Of a stretch of 64,000 bases of DNA, positions 1 through 8,680 are shown one piece after another. A program made the translations under genes and the position numbers. The notes under the pieces are model-generated. The model searched no databases. It was not told the DNA's origin and saw nothing but the letters and a program-made list of their open reading frames with translations. Numbering within the stretch: the first letter of the stretch is position 1; each line of letters begins with the position of its first letter. Source of the DNA: Tenacibaculum aquimarinum (GTDB lineage Bacteria; Bacteroidota; Bacteroidia; Flavobacteriales; Flavobacteriaceae); the NCBI RefSeq assembly GCF_022478115.1, contig NZ_JAKGSC010000001.1, positions 248,001 through 312,000 on the forward strand. The letters run 5' to 3'.

Positions 1-717
1 ATGCAACCAATGACCTGAGTTGGCAATCGATACAATTTTAGAGTTTGGAAAATGAGCTTCAATAATTGGTTCTTCATTTACAGAAATATAACCAGAATTT
101 TCACCTTTTAAAAACAACGTTTCGCCTTCGAAAGTTGTAAATGAAGGTAAGGCTACTCCAACTTCGTTATTGTTTTCGGTAAGCGATTCTAAGTTAAAAC
201 GGAAGGCTAATTGCCCTTTTTCTTTCCAAAACAAACTTTTACTTAAAAAACCACGAACTCCAATTTCTGGAATTAATTTAGCCAACTGTGCATCAACTAA
301 TTTTCTAGAATTATGAACAGAAAAATCAACAGAATTTAACGCATCTAAAATATCGTGATGATGCGGCGGATACATTTTTGGAGAAATATCTGCAACCATT
401 AATTTATTTACTAATTCAGGATATTCAACCGCAAACAACATTACTGTTTTTCCGCCCATAGAATGCCCAAGTAAATTGACATTTTCTAATTGATAATGCT
501 CAATATAATTATGTAAATCTTCAACTAACAACTCGTAATCAAAAGCATCTGAATGAAAACTTCGACCATGGTTTCTTTGGTCTATTAAATGAACTTCAAA
601 ACCGTCTTCTGCAAATTTATTCGCGTGCGTTTTCCAATTATCGCCCATTCCAAAATAACCGTGTAAAATTAACAACGGTTTTCCTTCGCCTATAATACGT
701 GAATGAAGAATTTCCAT
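1..717 (-). CDS. alpha/beta hydrolase, YbfF-type (3' end outside window)
   Basis: This gene runs off the left edge, so the C-terminus is missing; 239 codons are visible from the ATG at 717. The translation has the alpha/beta hydrolase layout: an LHGYFG oxyanion-hole segment near residue 19, the nucleophile elbow GHSMGG near residue 84, and a catalytic His in SGHWLH near residue 236, right at the edge. Proteins of this esterase family are usually about 255 residues, so roughly 15 residues should be missing. The likely role is hydrolysis of a small ester or thioester in the cytoplasm; the substrate cannot be told. The start codon directly abuts the pdxJ stop, so the two are probably one transcript. 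Confidence 0.85.
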   Translation of the reverse strand, partial: MEILHSRIIGEGKPLLILHGYFGMGDNWKTHANKFAEDGFEVHLIDQRNHGRSFHSDAFDYELLVEDLHNYIEHYQLENVNLLGHSMGGKTVMLFAVEYPELVNKLMVADISPKMYPPHHHDILDALNSVDFSVHNSRKLVDAQLAKLIPEIGVRGFLSKSLFWKEKGQLAFRFNLESLTENNNEVGVALPSFTTFEGETLFLKGENSGYISVNEEPIIEAHFPNSKIVSIANSGHWLH

Positions 718-1431
718 TTATTTTAATCTGTGTAAATACATATTAACAACGTTTTCCAACCCTAAATACAAGCTTTCTGCAATTAAAGCGTGTCCTATTG
801 AAACTTCTGCTAAATTTGGAATATTTTGTTTGAAAAATTTAATGTTTTCTAAGCTTAAATCGTGGCCAGCATTTATACCCAAACCTAAATCGTGTGCTAA
901 AACAGCAGCTTTGGTATATGGTTTTACTGCATCTTTATTGCCTAAATCGAATTGTGTAGCAAATTCTTCTGTGTACAATTCAATTCTATCTGCACCAGTT
1001 TTTGCTGCCGCTTCAATCAATTTTAAATCGGTATCAATAAAAATTGAAGTTCTAATTCCGTTGTTTTTAAACTCTGCAATAACTTCTTGTAAATAGGATT
1101 GATGCTTAACTGTATCCCAACCTGCATTAGAGGTAATTTGACCAATAGTATCGGGAACCAAAGTAACTTGTGTTGGTTTTACAGCCAAAACTAACTCCAT
1201 AAATTTATCAATCGGATTTCCTTCAATATTATATTCCGTAGAAACAATTGGCTTTAAATCGTAAGCATCTTGATATCTAATATGTCTTTCATCTGGTCTT
1301 GGGTGAATTGTGATTCCCTGAGCACCAAATTCTTGAATATCTTTTGCAACCTTAATTAAATTAGGCACATCTCCACCACGAGAATTACGTAATGTTGCTA
1401 TTTTATTAATATTTACACTTAACTTTGTCAT
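718..1431 (-). CDS. pdxJ: pyridoxine 5'-phosphate synthase PdxJ
   Basis: PdxJ condenses 1-deoxy-xylulose 5-phosphate with 3-amino-2-oxopropyl phosphate to give pyridoxine 5'-phosphate in vitamin B6 synthesis. The 237-residue product fits the family (about 240). It begins MTKLSVNINKIATLRNSRGG, and shows the ITIHPRPDERHI segment with active-site His/Arg and a GINAGHDLSLENI segment typical of the TIM-barrel phosphate site. An upstream in-frame ATG at 1461 would add ten residues unlike the family and would lie on the promoter element at 1448-1455, so the ATG at 1431 is chosen. It is divergent from the CBS gene and followed without a gap by the hydrolase. Confidence 0.95.
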   Translation of the reverse strand: MTKLSVNINKIATLRNSRGGDVPNLIKVAKDIQEFGAQGITIHPRPDERHIRYQDAYDLKPIVSTEYNIEGNPIDKFMELVLAVKPTQVTLVPDTIGQITSNAGWDTVKHQSYLQEVIAEFKNNGIRTSIFIDTDLKLIEAAAKTGADRIELYTEEFATQFDLGNKDAVKPYTKAAVLAHDLGLGINAGHDLSLENIKFFKQNIPNLAEVSIGHALIAESLYLGLENVVNMYLHRLK

Positions 1432-1447
1432 CTTATATTTTAAAATA

Positions 1448-1455
1448 CAAAAGTA
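1448..1455 (-). promoter_or_regulatory. pdxJ -7 promoter element
   Basis: On the minus strand this reads TACTTTTG, a perfect match to the Bacteroidota -7 consensus TAnnTTTG. It lies 16 bases before the pdxJ ATG at 1431, which leaves a leader of about ten bases. I see no clear -33 TTG at the usual spacing. Confidence 0.55.
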
Positions 1456-1489
1456 ACGCATTCAAACATTTTAAACTATATTCGTAGCA

Positions 1490-2149
1490 ATGAATATTAC
1501 CGATTACATATCACAATACATTAATCCTCTTACACTGCAAAGTACTGTAAAAAGTGCTCAAAGGCTTTGTAAAGACGTTCCTATCTCTCACTTTCCTGTA
1601 GTTGAAAACGGTAAATTACTTGGTTCTTTTCCTGAAAGAGATTTAAGAACTATTGAAAATAAGAATAGAGAATTAAAAGAGTATTCATATTTGTTAGATC
1701 ATTTTTTTACGGATGAAAAAACAACACTTTTAGACTTAATTACCCTTTTTGCTGATAATGATTGTAATATTATTCCGGTTTTAAACGAAGCAAAAAACTA
1801 TATTGGTTATTATGAATTAAGTGATATTTTAGATGCTTTTGCAGATAGCCCTTTTCTACACAATGAAAGCGAAACTATAATTGTAGAAAAAAATGTTGAC
1901 GATTACTCTATGAGTGAAATTTCTCAGATTGTAGAATCTAACAAAGCCAAATTATTAGGCATGTATATTTCATCACAATCCATAAACACAGTAAAAGTTA
2001 CACTTAAAATAATTTCAGAAGAATTGAATGAAATAGTTCAAACTTTTAGGAGATACGATTATACAGTTGTAACAGTTCATCAAGATGATTCTTACTTGGA
2101 AGATTTAAAAAACAGGTCAGATTACCTTAAGAAATACTTAGAAATGTAG
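1490..2149 (+). CDS. CBS domain protein
   Basis: A 219-residue protein with two CBS motifs. The first covers about residues 1-60 (ISHFPVVENGKLLGSFPERD) and the second about 68-125 (NIIPVLNEAKNYIGYYELSD). A C-terminal part of about 90 residues looks like a small ACT-like regulatory fold (VKVTLKIISEELNEIVQTFRR). CBS pairs bind adenine nucleotides and usually sense energy or ligand state; no enzyme domain is attached here. It sits 33 bases upstream of nadK in the same direction, so control linked to NAD(P) metabolism is possible but unproven. An imperfect -7 element (TATATTCG, 1477-1484) precedes it. Confidence 0.85.
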   Translation: MNITDYISQYINPLTLQSTVKSAQRLCKDVPISHFPVVENGKLLGSFPERDLRTIENKNRELKEYSYLLDHFFTDEKTTLLDLITLFADNDCNIIPVLNEAKNYIGYYELSDILDAFADSPFLHNESETIIVEKNVDDYSMSEISQIVESNKAKLLGMYISSQSINTVKVTLKIISEELNEIVQTFRRYDYTVVTVHQDDSYLEDLKNRSDYLKKYLEM

Positions 2150-2175
2150 GCTTTAAAAGTCATTTAATCAAAAAA

Positions 2176-2183
2176 TATTTTTG
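2176..2183 (+). promoter_or_regulatory. TAnnTTTG element overlapping the nadK start
   Basis: TATTTTTG is a perfect -7 consensus, but its final G is the first base of the nadK GTG start codon. A transcript begun here would start inside the coding region, so either nadK is read from the upstream CBS promoter or the motif is fortuitous. Confidence 0.3.
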
Positions 2184-3082
2184 TGAAAAAAGTAGCTATT
2201 TACGGACAATCTTACACTATTACTTCTGAAAAAGAAGTTCAGATATTATTATCTGTACTTTCCGAAAACAACATTGTTGCTTTTTTTGAAAAAGACTTTT
2301 ACGAATTACTAAAAGACAATAATTCAATACAAGAAAAGTATCCAACTTTTGCTTCATTCTACGACTTAAGTAATTCTTTTGATGCAATGATTACTATTGG
2401 TGGAGACGGAACCATTTTAAGAGCAGTAACTTATATTAGAGATTTAAACATACCTATTATTGGTATAAATGCTGGAAGATTAGGTTTTTTAGCAACCATA
2501 AAAAAAGATGCTATAGAAGAAAGTTTAGCCTGTGTTTTACGAGGAGAATACACTATACAAGAAAGAACTTTACTGCAAATAAAAACAAGCCCTGAAACAA
2601 AAGAGTTTTCAGAAATTAATTTTGCCTTAAATGAAGTTACAATAGCACGTAAAAACACAACTTCTATGATTGGCGCAAAAACCTATCTTAACAATGAATA
2701 TCTTACAAATTATTGGGCAGATGGTTTAATAATATCAACACCAACGGGCTCTACAGGATATTCTTTAAGTTGTAACGGACCTGTAATATTACCAGATTCT
2801 AAAAGTTTAGTTGTAACACCAATTGCTCCGCATAATTTAAACGCACGACCAATGGTTATACCTGACAAAACAACAATTCAGTTAGAAATAAGTGCACGAG
2901 AAAAAGATTTTTTAATCTCTTTAGATTCAAGAATAGCAACGGTACCACAACAAACCAAGGTTTTTATAGAAAAGGCACCTTTTACTATAAAAAGCATACT
3001 TCCAAAGAACCAGTCTTACCTAAGAACACTTCGTAGTAAGTTATTATGGGGAGAAGACACACGTAATGAAACAAATGTTTAG
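2183..3082 (+). CDS. nadK: NAD kinase
   Basis: NadK phosphorylates NAD to NADP with ATP or polyphosphate. The 299-residue protein carries the diagnostic GGDGT motif (ITIGGDGTILRA, about residue 76), followed by the GINAGRLGFLA segment and the C-terminal beta-sandwich motif DGLIISTPTGSTGYSLS that contacts NAD. The start is GTG at 2183, giving MKKVAIYG, the normal N-terminus of flavobacterial NadK; no ATG is suitably placed. It lies between the CBS protein and a DUF6089-type gene, a neighbourhood familiar from other Flavobacteriaceae. Confidence 0.95.
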   Translation: MKKVAIYGQSYTITSEKEVQILLSVLSENNIVAFFEKDFYELLKDNNSIQEKYPTFASFYDLSNSFDAMITIGGDGTILRAVTYIRDLNIPIIGINAGRLGFLATIKKDAIEESLACVLRGEYTIQERTLLQIKTSPETKEFSEINFALNEVTIARKNTTSMIGAKTYLNNEYLTNYWADGLIISTPTGSTGYSLSCNGPVILPDSKSLVVTPIAPHNLNARPMVIPDKTTIQLEISAREKDFLISLDSRIATVPQQTKVFIEKAPFTIKSILPKNQSYLRTLRSKLLWGEDTRNETNV

Positions 3083-3163
3083 TTACACTTTACAATAAAA
3101 AAGCAAAAAAGGAGTTAATCAAAAAAGACTATTTATTAACTTTCTAAAGCGAATTCAATTCCC

Positions 3164-3171
3164 TATATTTG
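3164..3171 (+). promoter_or_regulatory. -7 promoter element for the DUF6089-type gene
   Basis: TATATTTG matches TAnnTTTG exactly and ends 12 bases before the ATG at 3184. The in-frame TTG at 3169 lies inside this element, which argues against it as a start codon. Confidence 0.55.
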
Positions 3172-3183
3172 CACGCATTTTTA

Positions 3184-3882
3184 ATGATGAAGAAACATAT
3201 TTTAAGCTTACTATTTACTTGTATTACAAGCATTTCATTTTCACAAATCCATGAGATTGGTTTTTTTGTAGGTGGATCTAATTATGTTGGAGACATTGGT
3301 AGCACAAGTTACATAAGTCCAAACAGCATAGCTGGAGGATTAATTTACAAATACAATTATAACCCAAGAATGGCTTTTAGAGGAACATATAGTTATTTAC
3401 CTACAAAAGGTGATGATGCAAATGCCTCAAATCCATACAGAGAACAACGTGGTATTAGTTTTACAAACACAATACATGAGTTGGCAATAGGTTTAGAATA
3501 TAATTTTTTTGAGTATAACATTTCTGAACACAAAACTTCTTTTACTCCATATATTTTAGTAGAAGCAGCAGCATTCAGCTATAAAAAACCTGAAAGAATT
3601 GACCTTAATGGAAATATAATTTTAAGAAATTCTATTTCTTATGCTTTACCTTTTGGTTTAGGTATAAAAGGATTACTATCTGGAAACTTAGCTTACGCAG
3701 TAGAAACAAAATTTAGATATGCGTTAGTTGATGATATTGACTATACTGGACCGTATTATGCACCAAACAATGCAGCTATTAATTTAGATTTTGGCGGTAC
3801 AGATAATGATTGGTATATGTTTACGGGAATTTCAATAGTTTACACCTTTGGAAGACCTGCTTGTTACACAGACGCACGATAA
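3184..3882 (+). CDS. DUF6089-type outer membrane protein
   Basis: A 232-residue secreted beta-strand-rich protein. It has a signal peptide (MMKKHILSLLFTC then SFSQ) followed by EIGFFVGGSNYVGDIG, the usual opening of DUF6089 proteins, and ends in an aromatic-rich strand pattern typical of small outer membrane barrels. The start is ATG at 3184 (or 3187 immediately after); the earlier in-frame TTG overlaps a promoter element. It precedes uppS by 6 bases and is probably co-transcribed with uppS and bamA. That hints at a link to envelope biogenesis, but no biochemical role is known to me. Confidence 0.85.
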   Translation: MMKKHILSLLFTCITSISFSQIHEIGFFVGGSNYVGDIGSTSYISPNSIAGGLIYKYNYNPRMAFRGTYSYLPTKGDDANASNPYREQRGISFTNTIHELAIGLEYNFFEYNISEHKTSFTPYILVEAAAFSYKKPERIDLNGNIILRNSISYALPFGLGIKGLLSGNLAYAVETKFRYALVDDIDYTGPYYAPNNAAINLDFGGTDNDWYMFTGISIVYTFGRPACYTDAR

Positions 3883-3888
3883 TATTTT

Positions 3889-4641
3889 ATGGACAAAAAA
3901 CTACAAACTATTAACCTTAATAAAGTTCCAAACCACATTGCCGTAATTATGGACGGTAATGGTCGTTGGGCAAAAAAACAAGGTATGAATAGAGTTTTTG
4001 GACACAGAAATGCAATGACTGCAATTAGAGATTCTGTTGATGGAGCTTCAGAAATTGGCACTAAATTTATTACAATGTATGCCTTTTCTACCGAAAATTG
4101 GAACAGACCAAAGTTTGAGGTTGATGCATTAATGCATCTTTTAGTTACTACACTTAATAAGGAGTTACCAGAATTTCAACGTAAAAATGTAAAAGTAAAC
4201 GCAATAGGTAACATTTCTTCATTACCAAGTAAGGCGCAAAAAACTTTACAAAAAGTAATAGATCAAACTAAAGACAATACTAAAATCACCCTATCCTTTG
4301 CTTTAAGTTATGGATCTAGGGAAGAAATTGTTAACGCAATCAAAAACATATCTAAAAAAGTTGTTAATACTCAACTAGATATTGAAAATATAGACGAAAA
4401 AATTATTAATAATCATTTATATACATTTAATTTGCCCGACGTTGATTTAATGATTAGAACGAGCGGCGAACAAAGAATTAGTAATTTTTTATTATGGCAA
4501 ATGGCTTATGCAGAATTGTATTTTACAGAAATGCTTTGGCCAGATTTTAGAAAAGAAAACTTCTTTGATGCAATAATTGAATATCAGAACAGAGAACGAA
4601 GATTTGGAAAAACAAGTGAACAAATTACACCGAATGAATAA
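3889..4641 (+). CDS. uppS: isoprenyl transferase (undecaprenyl diphosphate synthase)
   Basis: This enzyme extends farnesyl diphosphate with isopentenyl diphosphate to the C55 lipid carrier used for peptidoglycan and O-antigen synthesis. The 250-residue protein has the cis-prenyltransferase signature HIAVIMDGNGRWAKKQG (catalytic Asp near residue 21), the YAFSTENWNRP motif and the C-terminal DLMIRTSGEQRISNFLLWQ motif. Its last 8 bases overlap the bamA start (ATGAATAA), so translation of the two is probably coupled. Confidence 0.96.
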   Translation: MDKKLQTINLNKVPNHIAVIMDGNGRWAKKQGMNRVFGHRNAMTAIRDSVDGASEIGTKFITMYAFSTENWNRPKFEVDALMHLLVTTLNKELPEFQRKNVKVNAIGNISSLPSKAQKTLQKVIDQTKDNTKITLSFALSYGSREEIVNAIKNISKKVVNTQLDIENIDEKIINNHLYTFNLPDVDLMIRTSGEQRISNFLLWQMAYAELYFTEMLWPDFRKENFFDAIIEYQNRERRFGKTSEQITPNE

Positions 4642-7192
4642 ATATTCATTAGTACTAGTATTTTTTGTAATTGCATTTAGCAGTTTAACAATTAAAGCTC
4701 AAGACAATGCTAACGACAGCATTCCTAAAAACAATAATTTTTCTTTTGAAAAAGGAAAAGAATACATTTTAGGCGGTATAAGTGTTACTGGTCTAAAGAA
4801 ATTTAGCGAAGGAACCATTAAAGTTTATACAGGTTTAAAAGATGGCCAAGCCATTAAATTACCTGGAGATAAACTTACTTCAGCTATAAAAAAATTATAC
4901 GACAGTAAACAATTTAGTGAAGTAGATGTTTATTTATCTAAGTTAGATGGAGAAACTGTATATCTTCAATTTGATGTTACTGAATTACCACAACTTAACA
5001 AAGTTACATTTACTGGTTTAAGTAAATCTAAAAGGAAAGAATTAGAAAAAGAGACTGAGCTTAAAAAAGGAGCTATGATTACCGATAACTTATTGGTAAC
5101 TTCAAAGAACTACATAAAGAAAAAATATACTGACAAAGGTTTCTTAAAGACAAAAGTATCTTTAAACACTGAAAAAGACACATCAGATATTAATACTTTA
5201 AACATGAATATTCATGTTGATAAGGGAAGTAAAATTAAGATCAAAAGCATCAACTTTAAAGGAAACGAAGCGCTAACAAACAAAAAACTTAGAGGTGCAA
5301 TGAAAAACACAAAACGTAAAGTTTTTGGACGTTTTTGGAAAGGATCAAAATATATACAAGAAGACTATAAAGCCGATCTAGAAAATATTCTAGAAAAATA
5401 TAGCGAAAGAGGATATAGAGATGCTCGTATTTTAAGCGATAATCTTACATGGAATGACGATAACACTATAAATCTTGATATAGAACTAGAGGAAGGTCGT
5501 CAATATCGATTTGGTGAAATACTTTTTGTTGGAAATAAATCTTATACAGACGAGCAACTACAAAGATTTTTACGAATTGATAAAGGAGACATTTATAATG
5601 GTAAAGTTTTAAAAGAACGCATTTCTGGAGACGGAACGCCAGACTCACAAGATTTACAATCTTTTTATCATAATAATGGATACTTATTTTCTTCTGTAAA
5701 CGCAGTAGAAACAAAAGTAGAAAACGATTCTATTACTGTAGAAATTAGAATTAGAGAAGACGAACAAGCAACTATTAAAAAGGTAACTGTAATAGGTAAC
5801 GATAAAACTAATGACCACGTAATATATAGAGAATTACGTGTTAAGCCAGGAGATTTATTTAGTAGACAAAACATTATTCGTTCTATTAGAGAAATTGGTC
5901 AATTAGGTTTCTTTGACACAAACGTAACTCCAGACGTTAAACCAAATTACCAAGATAAAACTGCAGATGTAGATTTTACTGTAGTAGAAAAAGGTGGTAG
6001 CCAAATAGAATTACAAGGTGGTTATGGAGGTGGTTCTTTTATTGGAACACTAGGTTTATCTTTCAATAATTTTTCAATTAGAAACTTATTCAATAAAGAA
6101 GCATACAAACCATTACCAATGGGAGATGGTCAAAGTTTATCATTACGTTTACAAGCTAGTAGAACTTATAGCACATATAGTTTTTCTTTTACAGAACCTT
6201 GGTTAGGAGGAAAAACACCACAATCTTTAACTGCATCAATATATTATTCTGAACAATTTAGATTTGATCAATTTACAGGAGATGTAAATGAAGATGAAAG
6301 TTTAAGCATTATCGGAGCTACATTAGGTTTGGGTAAACGTTTACAATGGCCAGATGATTACTTTCAACTATCTCAAAGTATAACCTATCAAAGAATTAAA
6401 TTGAATAATTATGCATATAGAGTAGGTTCTTCAAATAACATATTAGATAACGGTACCTTAAATAACTTAGCTTATAACTTAGTTTTAGCAAGAAACTCTG
6501 CTGGTCCAAGTTTAATCTTTCCAACTTACGGATCTCAGTTTACTGTTAGTGGTAAAGCAACATTTCCTTATTCATTAGTTAATGGAAAAGATTATGACGA
6601 ACCAGATAACCTTACACCTTCGGCAAGATCAGAATGGTTAGCAGATCAATATAAATGGTTAGAATACTACAAAATATCTGCTAAAGGTAAATGGTATACA
6701 CAATTAGCTAAGAAATTAGTCTTAATGTCAAATTTTGAATTAGGGTACTTAGGTACTTACAACAACAAATTAGGTTTAACACCTGTAGAACGCTACTTTG
6801 TTGGTGGTGATGGTATTGCCCAAGGTCAATTAGATGGTCGTGAAACAATTGGAATTAGAGGTTATGAAAACAATCTATTATCTTCTGTAGATGGTGGTTC
6901 TATTTATAATAAATTTCAATTAGAAGTACGTTATTCTATAACAGACAAACCATCTGCATCTATTTATACATTAGGTTTTTTAGAAGCTGGAAACTCTTAT
7001 GACAATTTTAGTACCTTTAACCCGTTTGAATTAAAACGTTCTGCTGGAGTTGGTGTTCGTATATTTATGCCAGCATTTGGTTTATTGGGTATTGATTTTG
7101 CCCATGGTTTCGATCCGTTACCTGGAGATCAATCTATAAACCCAACAAAATCGGGTTGGCAAACACATTTTATAATCGGAAGACAGTTCTAA
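4634..7192 (+). CDS. bamA: outer membrane assembly factor BamA
   Basis: BamA inserts beta-barrel proteins into the outer membrane. The 852-residue product has a signal peptide (MNKYSLVLVFFVIAF, cleavage near IKAQ), five POTRA-like repeats over about residues 40-430 (for example ISVTGLKKFSEGTIK, VTFTGLSKSKRKELE and INFKGNEALTNKKLR), and a C-terminal 16-strand barrel with the Omp85 motif RETIGIRGYENN. It ends in the aromatic strand HFIIGRQF. A longer in-frame opening at 4577 would add non-signal residues inside uppS, so ATG 4634 is preferred. The ompH chaperone genes follow directly. Confidence 0.96.
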   Translation: MNKYSLVLVFFVIAFSSLTIKAQDNANDSIPKNNNFSFEKGKEYILGGISVTGLKKFSEGTIKVYTGLKDGQAIKLPGDKLTSAIKKLYDSKQFSEVDVYLSKLDGETVYLQFDVTELPQLNKVTFTGLSKSKRKELEKETELKKGAMITDNLLVTSKNYIKKKYTDKGFLKTKVSLNTEKDTSDINTLNMNIHVDKGSKIKIKSINFKGNEALTNKKLRGAMKNTKRKVFGRFWKGSKYIQEDYKADLENILEKYSERGYRDARILSDNLTWNDDNTINLDIELEEGRQYRFGEILFVGNKSYTDEQLQRFLRIDKGDIYNGKVLKERISGDGTPDSQDLQSFYHNNGYLFSSVNAVETKVENDSITVEIRIREDEQATIKKVTVIGNDKTNDHVIYRELRVKPGDLFSRQNIIRSIREIGQLGFFDTNVTPDVKPNYQDKTADVDFTVVEKGGSQIELQGGYGGGSFIGTLGLSFNNFSIRNLFNKEAYKPLPMGDGQSLSLRLQASRTYSTYSFSFTEPWLGGKTPQSLTASIYYSEQFRFDQFTGDVNEDESLSIIGATLGLGKRLQWPDDYFQLSQSITYQRIKLNNYAYRVGSSNNILDNGTLNNLAYNLVLARNSAGPSLIFPTYGSQFTVSGKATFPYSLVNGKDYDEPDNLTPSARSEWLADQYKWLEYYKISAKGKWYTQLAKKLVLMSNFELGYLGTYNNKLGLTPVERYFVGGDGIAQGQLDGRETIGIRGYENNLLSSVDGGSIYNKFQLEVRYSITDKPSASIYTLGFLEAGNSYDNFSTFNPFELKRSAGVGVRIFMPAFGLLGIDFAHGFDPLPGDQSINPTKSGWQTHFIIGRQF

Positions 7193-7224
7193 TAAAAACG
7201 TACATTTGTAAACGTGTATTTTTT

Positions 7225-7240
7225 TTGGCACGGTTTTTTC
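7225..7240 (+). promoter_or_regulatory. possible sigma-54-type promoter before ompH
   Basis: TTGGCACGGTTTTTTC resembles the RpoN consensus TGGCACG-N4-TTGC. The -24 GG (7227-7228) and the -12 C (7240) have the right 10-base spacing, but the -12 dinucleotide is TC instead of GC. Predicted initiation near 7252 would leave a leader of about 7 bases before the ATG at 7259. Confidence 0.35.
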
Positions 7241-7258
7241 TAAACACATACTATAAAG

Positions 7259-8065
7259 ATGAAAAAATACATTTTATCAATCGTTCTTTTACTTACTGTA
7301 ACTTTTGTTTCAGCACAGAAATATCAACGCATAGCTTATATAGACATGGAATACATTCTAGAAAATGTTCCCGCCTATACAGAAGCTCAAAACTCTTTAA
7401 ATGCTAAAGTTGAAAAATGGAGAAATCGTTTGGACAAAGATGCTCGTAGTATTGAAGTTTTAAAAACCGATTTATCTAACGAAAAAGCAATTTTAACTAA
7501 AGATTTAATTGAAGAACGCGAAGAAGATATAACTGTACAACAACAAGAGTTAAGAAGATTAGAGTCTTTGTATTTTGGACCTAACGGAGATATGTATCAA
7601 TTAAGAAAGCAATTAATACAACCTGTACAAGATCAAGTATACAATGCAGTACAAAATATTGCTTCTCGAAAAAAGTATGATTTTGTTTTTGATAAATCTG
7701 GTGATTTAGTTATGCTTTTTTCAAACAAAAAACACGATATTAGCGACCTTGTTTTAAAAGCAATTAATATTGATATTAAAAAACAAACTAAAAAAGAACA
7801 AATAGAAGCTAAAAAGAATGCTGTTGTAAACAAAGAATTAACAGAAGAACAACAAAAACGTCTAAATGCAAAACAAACATTAAAAGACAAAAAAGAACAA
7901 GAAAGAGAAGCTAAAAGACAAGAAATAGAAGCTAAGAGACAAGCTAGAATTAAGGAAAGAGACGAAAAAAGAAAACTTTTATTAGAAAAAAAAGAAGCCT
8001 TAAGGAAAGCTAGAGAAGAAGCAAAAAAGAAAAAAGAAGCCGAAAAAGAAGACGGCGAAAAATAA
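7259..8065 (+). CDS. OmpH/Skp-family periplasmic chaperone with long charged tail
   Basis: OmpH/Skp proteins hold unfolded outer membrane proteins in the periplasm for the BamA machine. This copy has a signal peptide (MKKYILSIVLLLTVTFVSAQ), the KYQRIAYIDMEYIL strand and the long helical hairpin of Skp over about residues 25-170. It then has an extra tail of about 95 residues made almost entirely of Lys, Glu, Arg, Ala and Gln. At 268 residues it is about 100 longer than its 169-residue neighbour. The tail should form a single charged helix or coiled coil. It lies 66 bases after bamA. Confidence 0.92.
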   Translation: MKKYILSIVLLLTVTFVSAQKYQRIAYIDMEYILENVPAYTEAQNSLNAKVEKWRNRLDKDARSIEVLKTDLSNEKAILTKDLIEEREEDITVQQQELRRLESLYFGPNGDMYQLRKQLIQPVQDQVYNAVQNIASRKKYDFVFDKSGDLVMLFSNKKHDISDLVLKAINIDIKKQTKKEQIEAKKNAVVNKELTEEQQKRLNAKQTLKDKKEQEREAKRQEIEAKRQARIKERDEKRKLLLEKKEALRKAREEAKKKKEAEKEDGEK

Positions 8066-8106
8066 CAAAAAAGAAGAATAATAAATTTACAATTAAAACA
8101 ACAAAA

Positions 8107-8616
8107 ATGAAACAATTTAAAACTCTATTATTAGTTGCAATTTTTACAATTGGATTAGGTGGTGTAGCAAACGCACAAAAAACTGCACATATTAATACAG
8201 ACTTATTAATATCTCAAATGCCAGAAACAAAATCTTTACAGGCTGAATTAGCTAAGTTATCTAAAACTTATAAAGATGATATTGAAGCAATGGCTAAAAA
8301 GTTAGAAGCTAAAATTAAAAAATACGAAGCTGAAGGTAAAACTCAAACATTAGAAGTTAACCAACAGAGAGCACAAGAAGTTCAACAAGAAAGAGCGAGA
8401 ATCTATCAAGCTGAACAATCTGCAACTCAAGAAATGCAAACAAAATACCAAGATAAGCTAAACCCTATCTTAGAAAAAGCTCAAAAAGCTATACAAGATG
8501 TTGCCGCAGACAAAGGAATAGTTTATGTTTTAGACGCTTCTAATGGTAAAGGATTAATAGTATACAAAACTGGTGATGATATTCTTGCAGCAGTAAAAGC
8601 TAAATTAGGTTTCTAA
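8107..8616 (+). CDS. OmpH/Skp-family periplasmic chaperone (short paralogue)
   Basis: The second OmpH copy has 169 residues and normal Skp length. A signal peptide (LLLVAIFTIGLGGVANA) is followed by TAHINTDLLISQMPE, the paired helices rich in Gln, Lys and Glu, and the closing strand IVYVLDASNGKGLIVY. It is read in the same direction as bamA and the first ompH, with a 41-base gap, and is followed by a strong hairpin terminator. The pair probably arose by duplication, with tail growth or loss in one copy. Confidence 0.94.
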   Translation: MKQFKTLLLVAIFTIGLGGVANAQKTAHINTDLLISQMPETKSLQAELAKLSKTYKDDIEAMAKKLEAKIKKYEAEGKTQTLEVNQQRAQEVQQERARIYQAEQSATQEMQTKYQDKLNPILEKAQKAIQDVAADKGIVYVLDASNGKGLIVYKTGDDILAAVKAKLGF

Positions 8617-8640
8617 AAAACCTGGAAAAATAATAATAAA

Positions 8641-8674
8641 AAATCCTGCTTAAACAAGCAGGATTTTTATTTTT
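8641..8674 (+). terminator. Rho-independent terminator after ompH
   Basis: An 11-bp perfect stem (8641-8651 paired with 8656-8666, AAATCCTGCTT/AAGCAGGATTT) has a 4-base loop and is followed by a T-rich run. It closes the bamA-ompH-ompH transcript. Confidence 0.85.
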
Positions 8675-8675
8675 G
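8668..8675 (+). promoter_or_regulatory. -7 promoter element for murI
   Basis: TATTTTTG matches TAnnTTTG exactly and ends 5 bases before the murI ATG. It lies in the T-run of the preceding terminator, so the promoter and terminator are nested. Confidence 0.45.
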
Positions 8676-8680
8676 TATAA

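Noticed and set aside
7633..8115. Long open frame on the minus strand opposite the ompH tail
   Set aside because: It is a shadow of the Lys/Glu-rich codons of ompH (giving Phe/Leu/Ser-rich nonsense) with no independent start signal.
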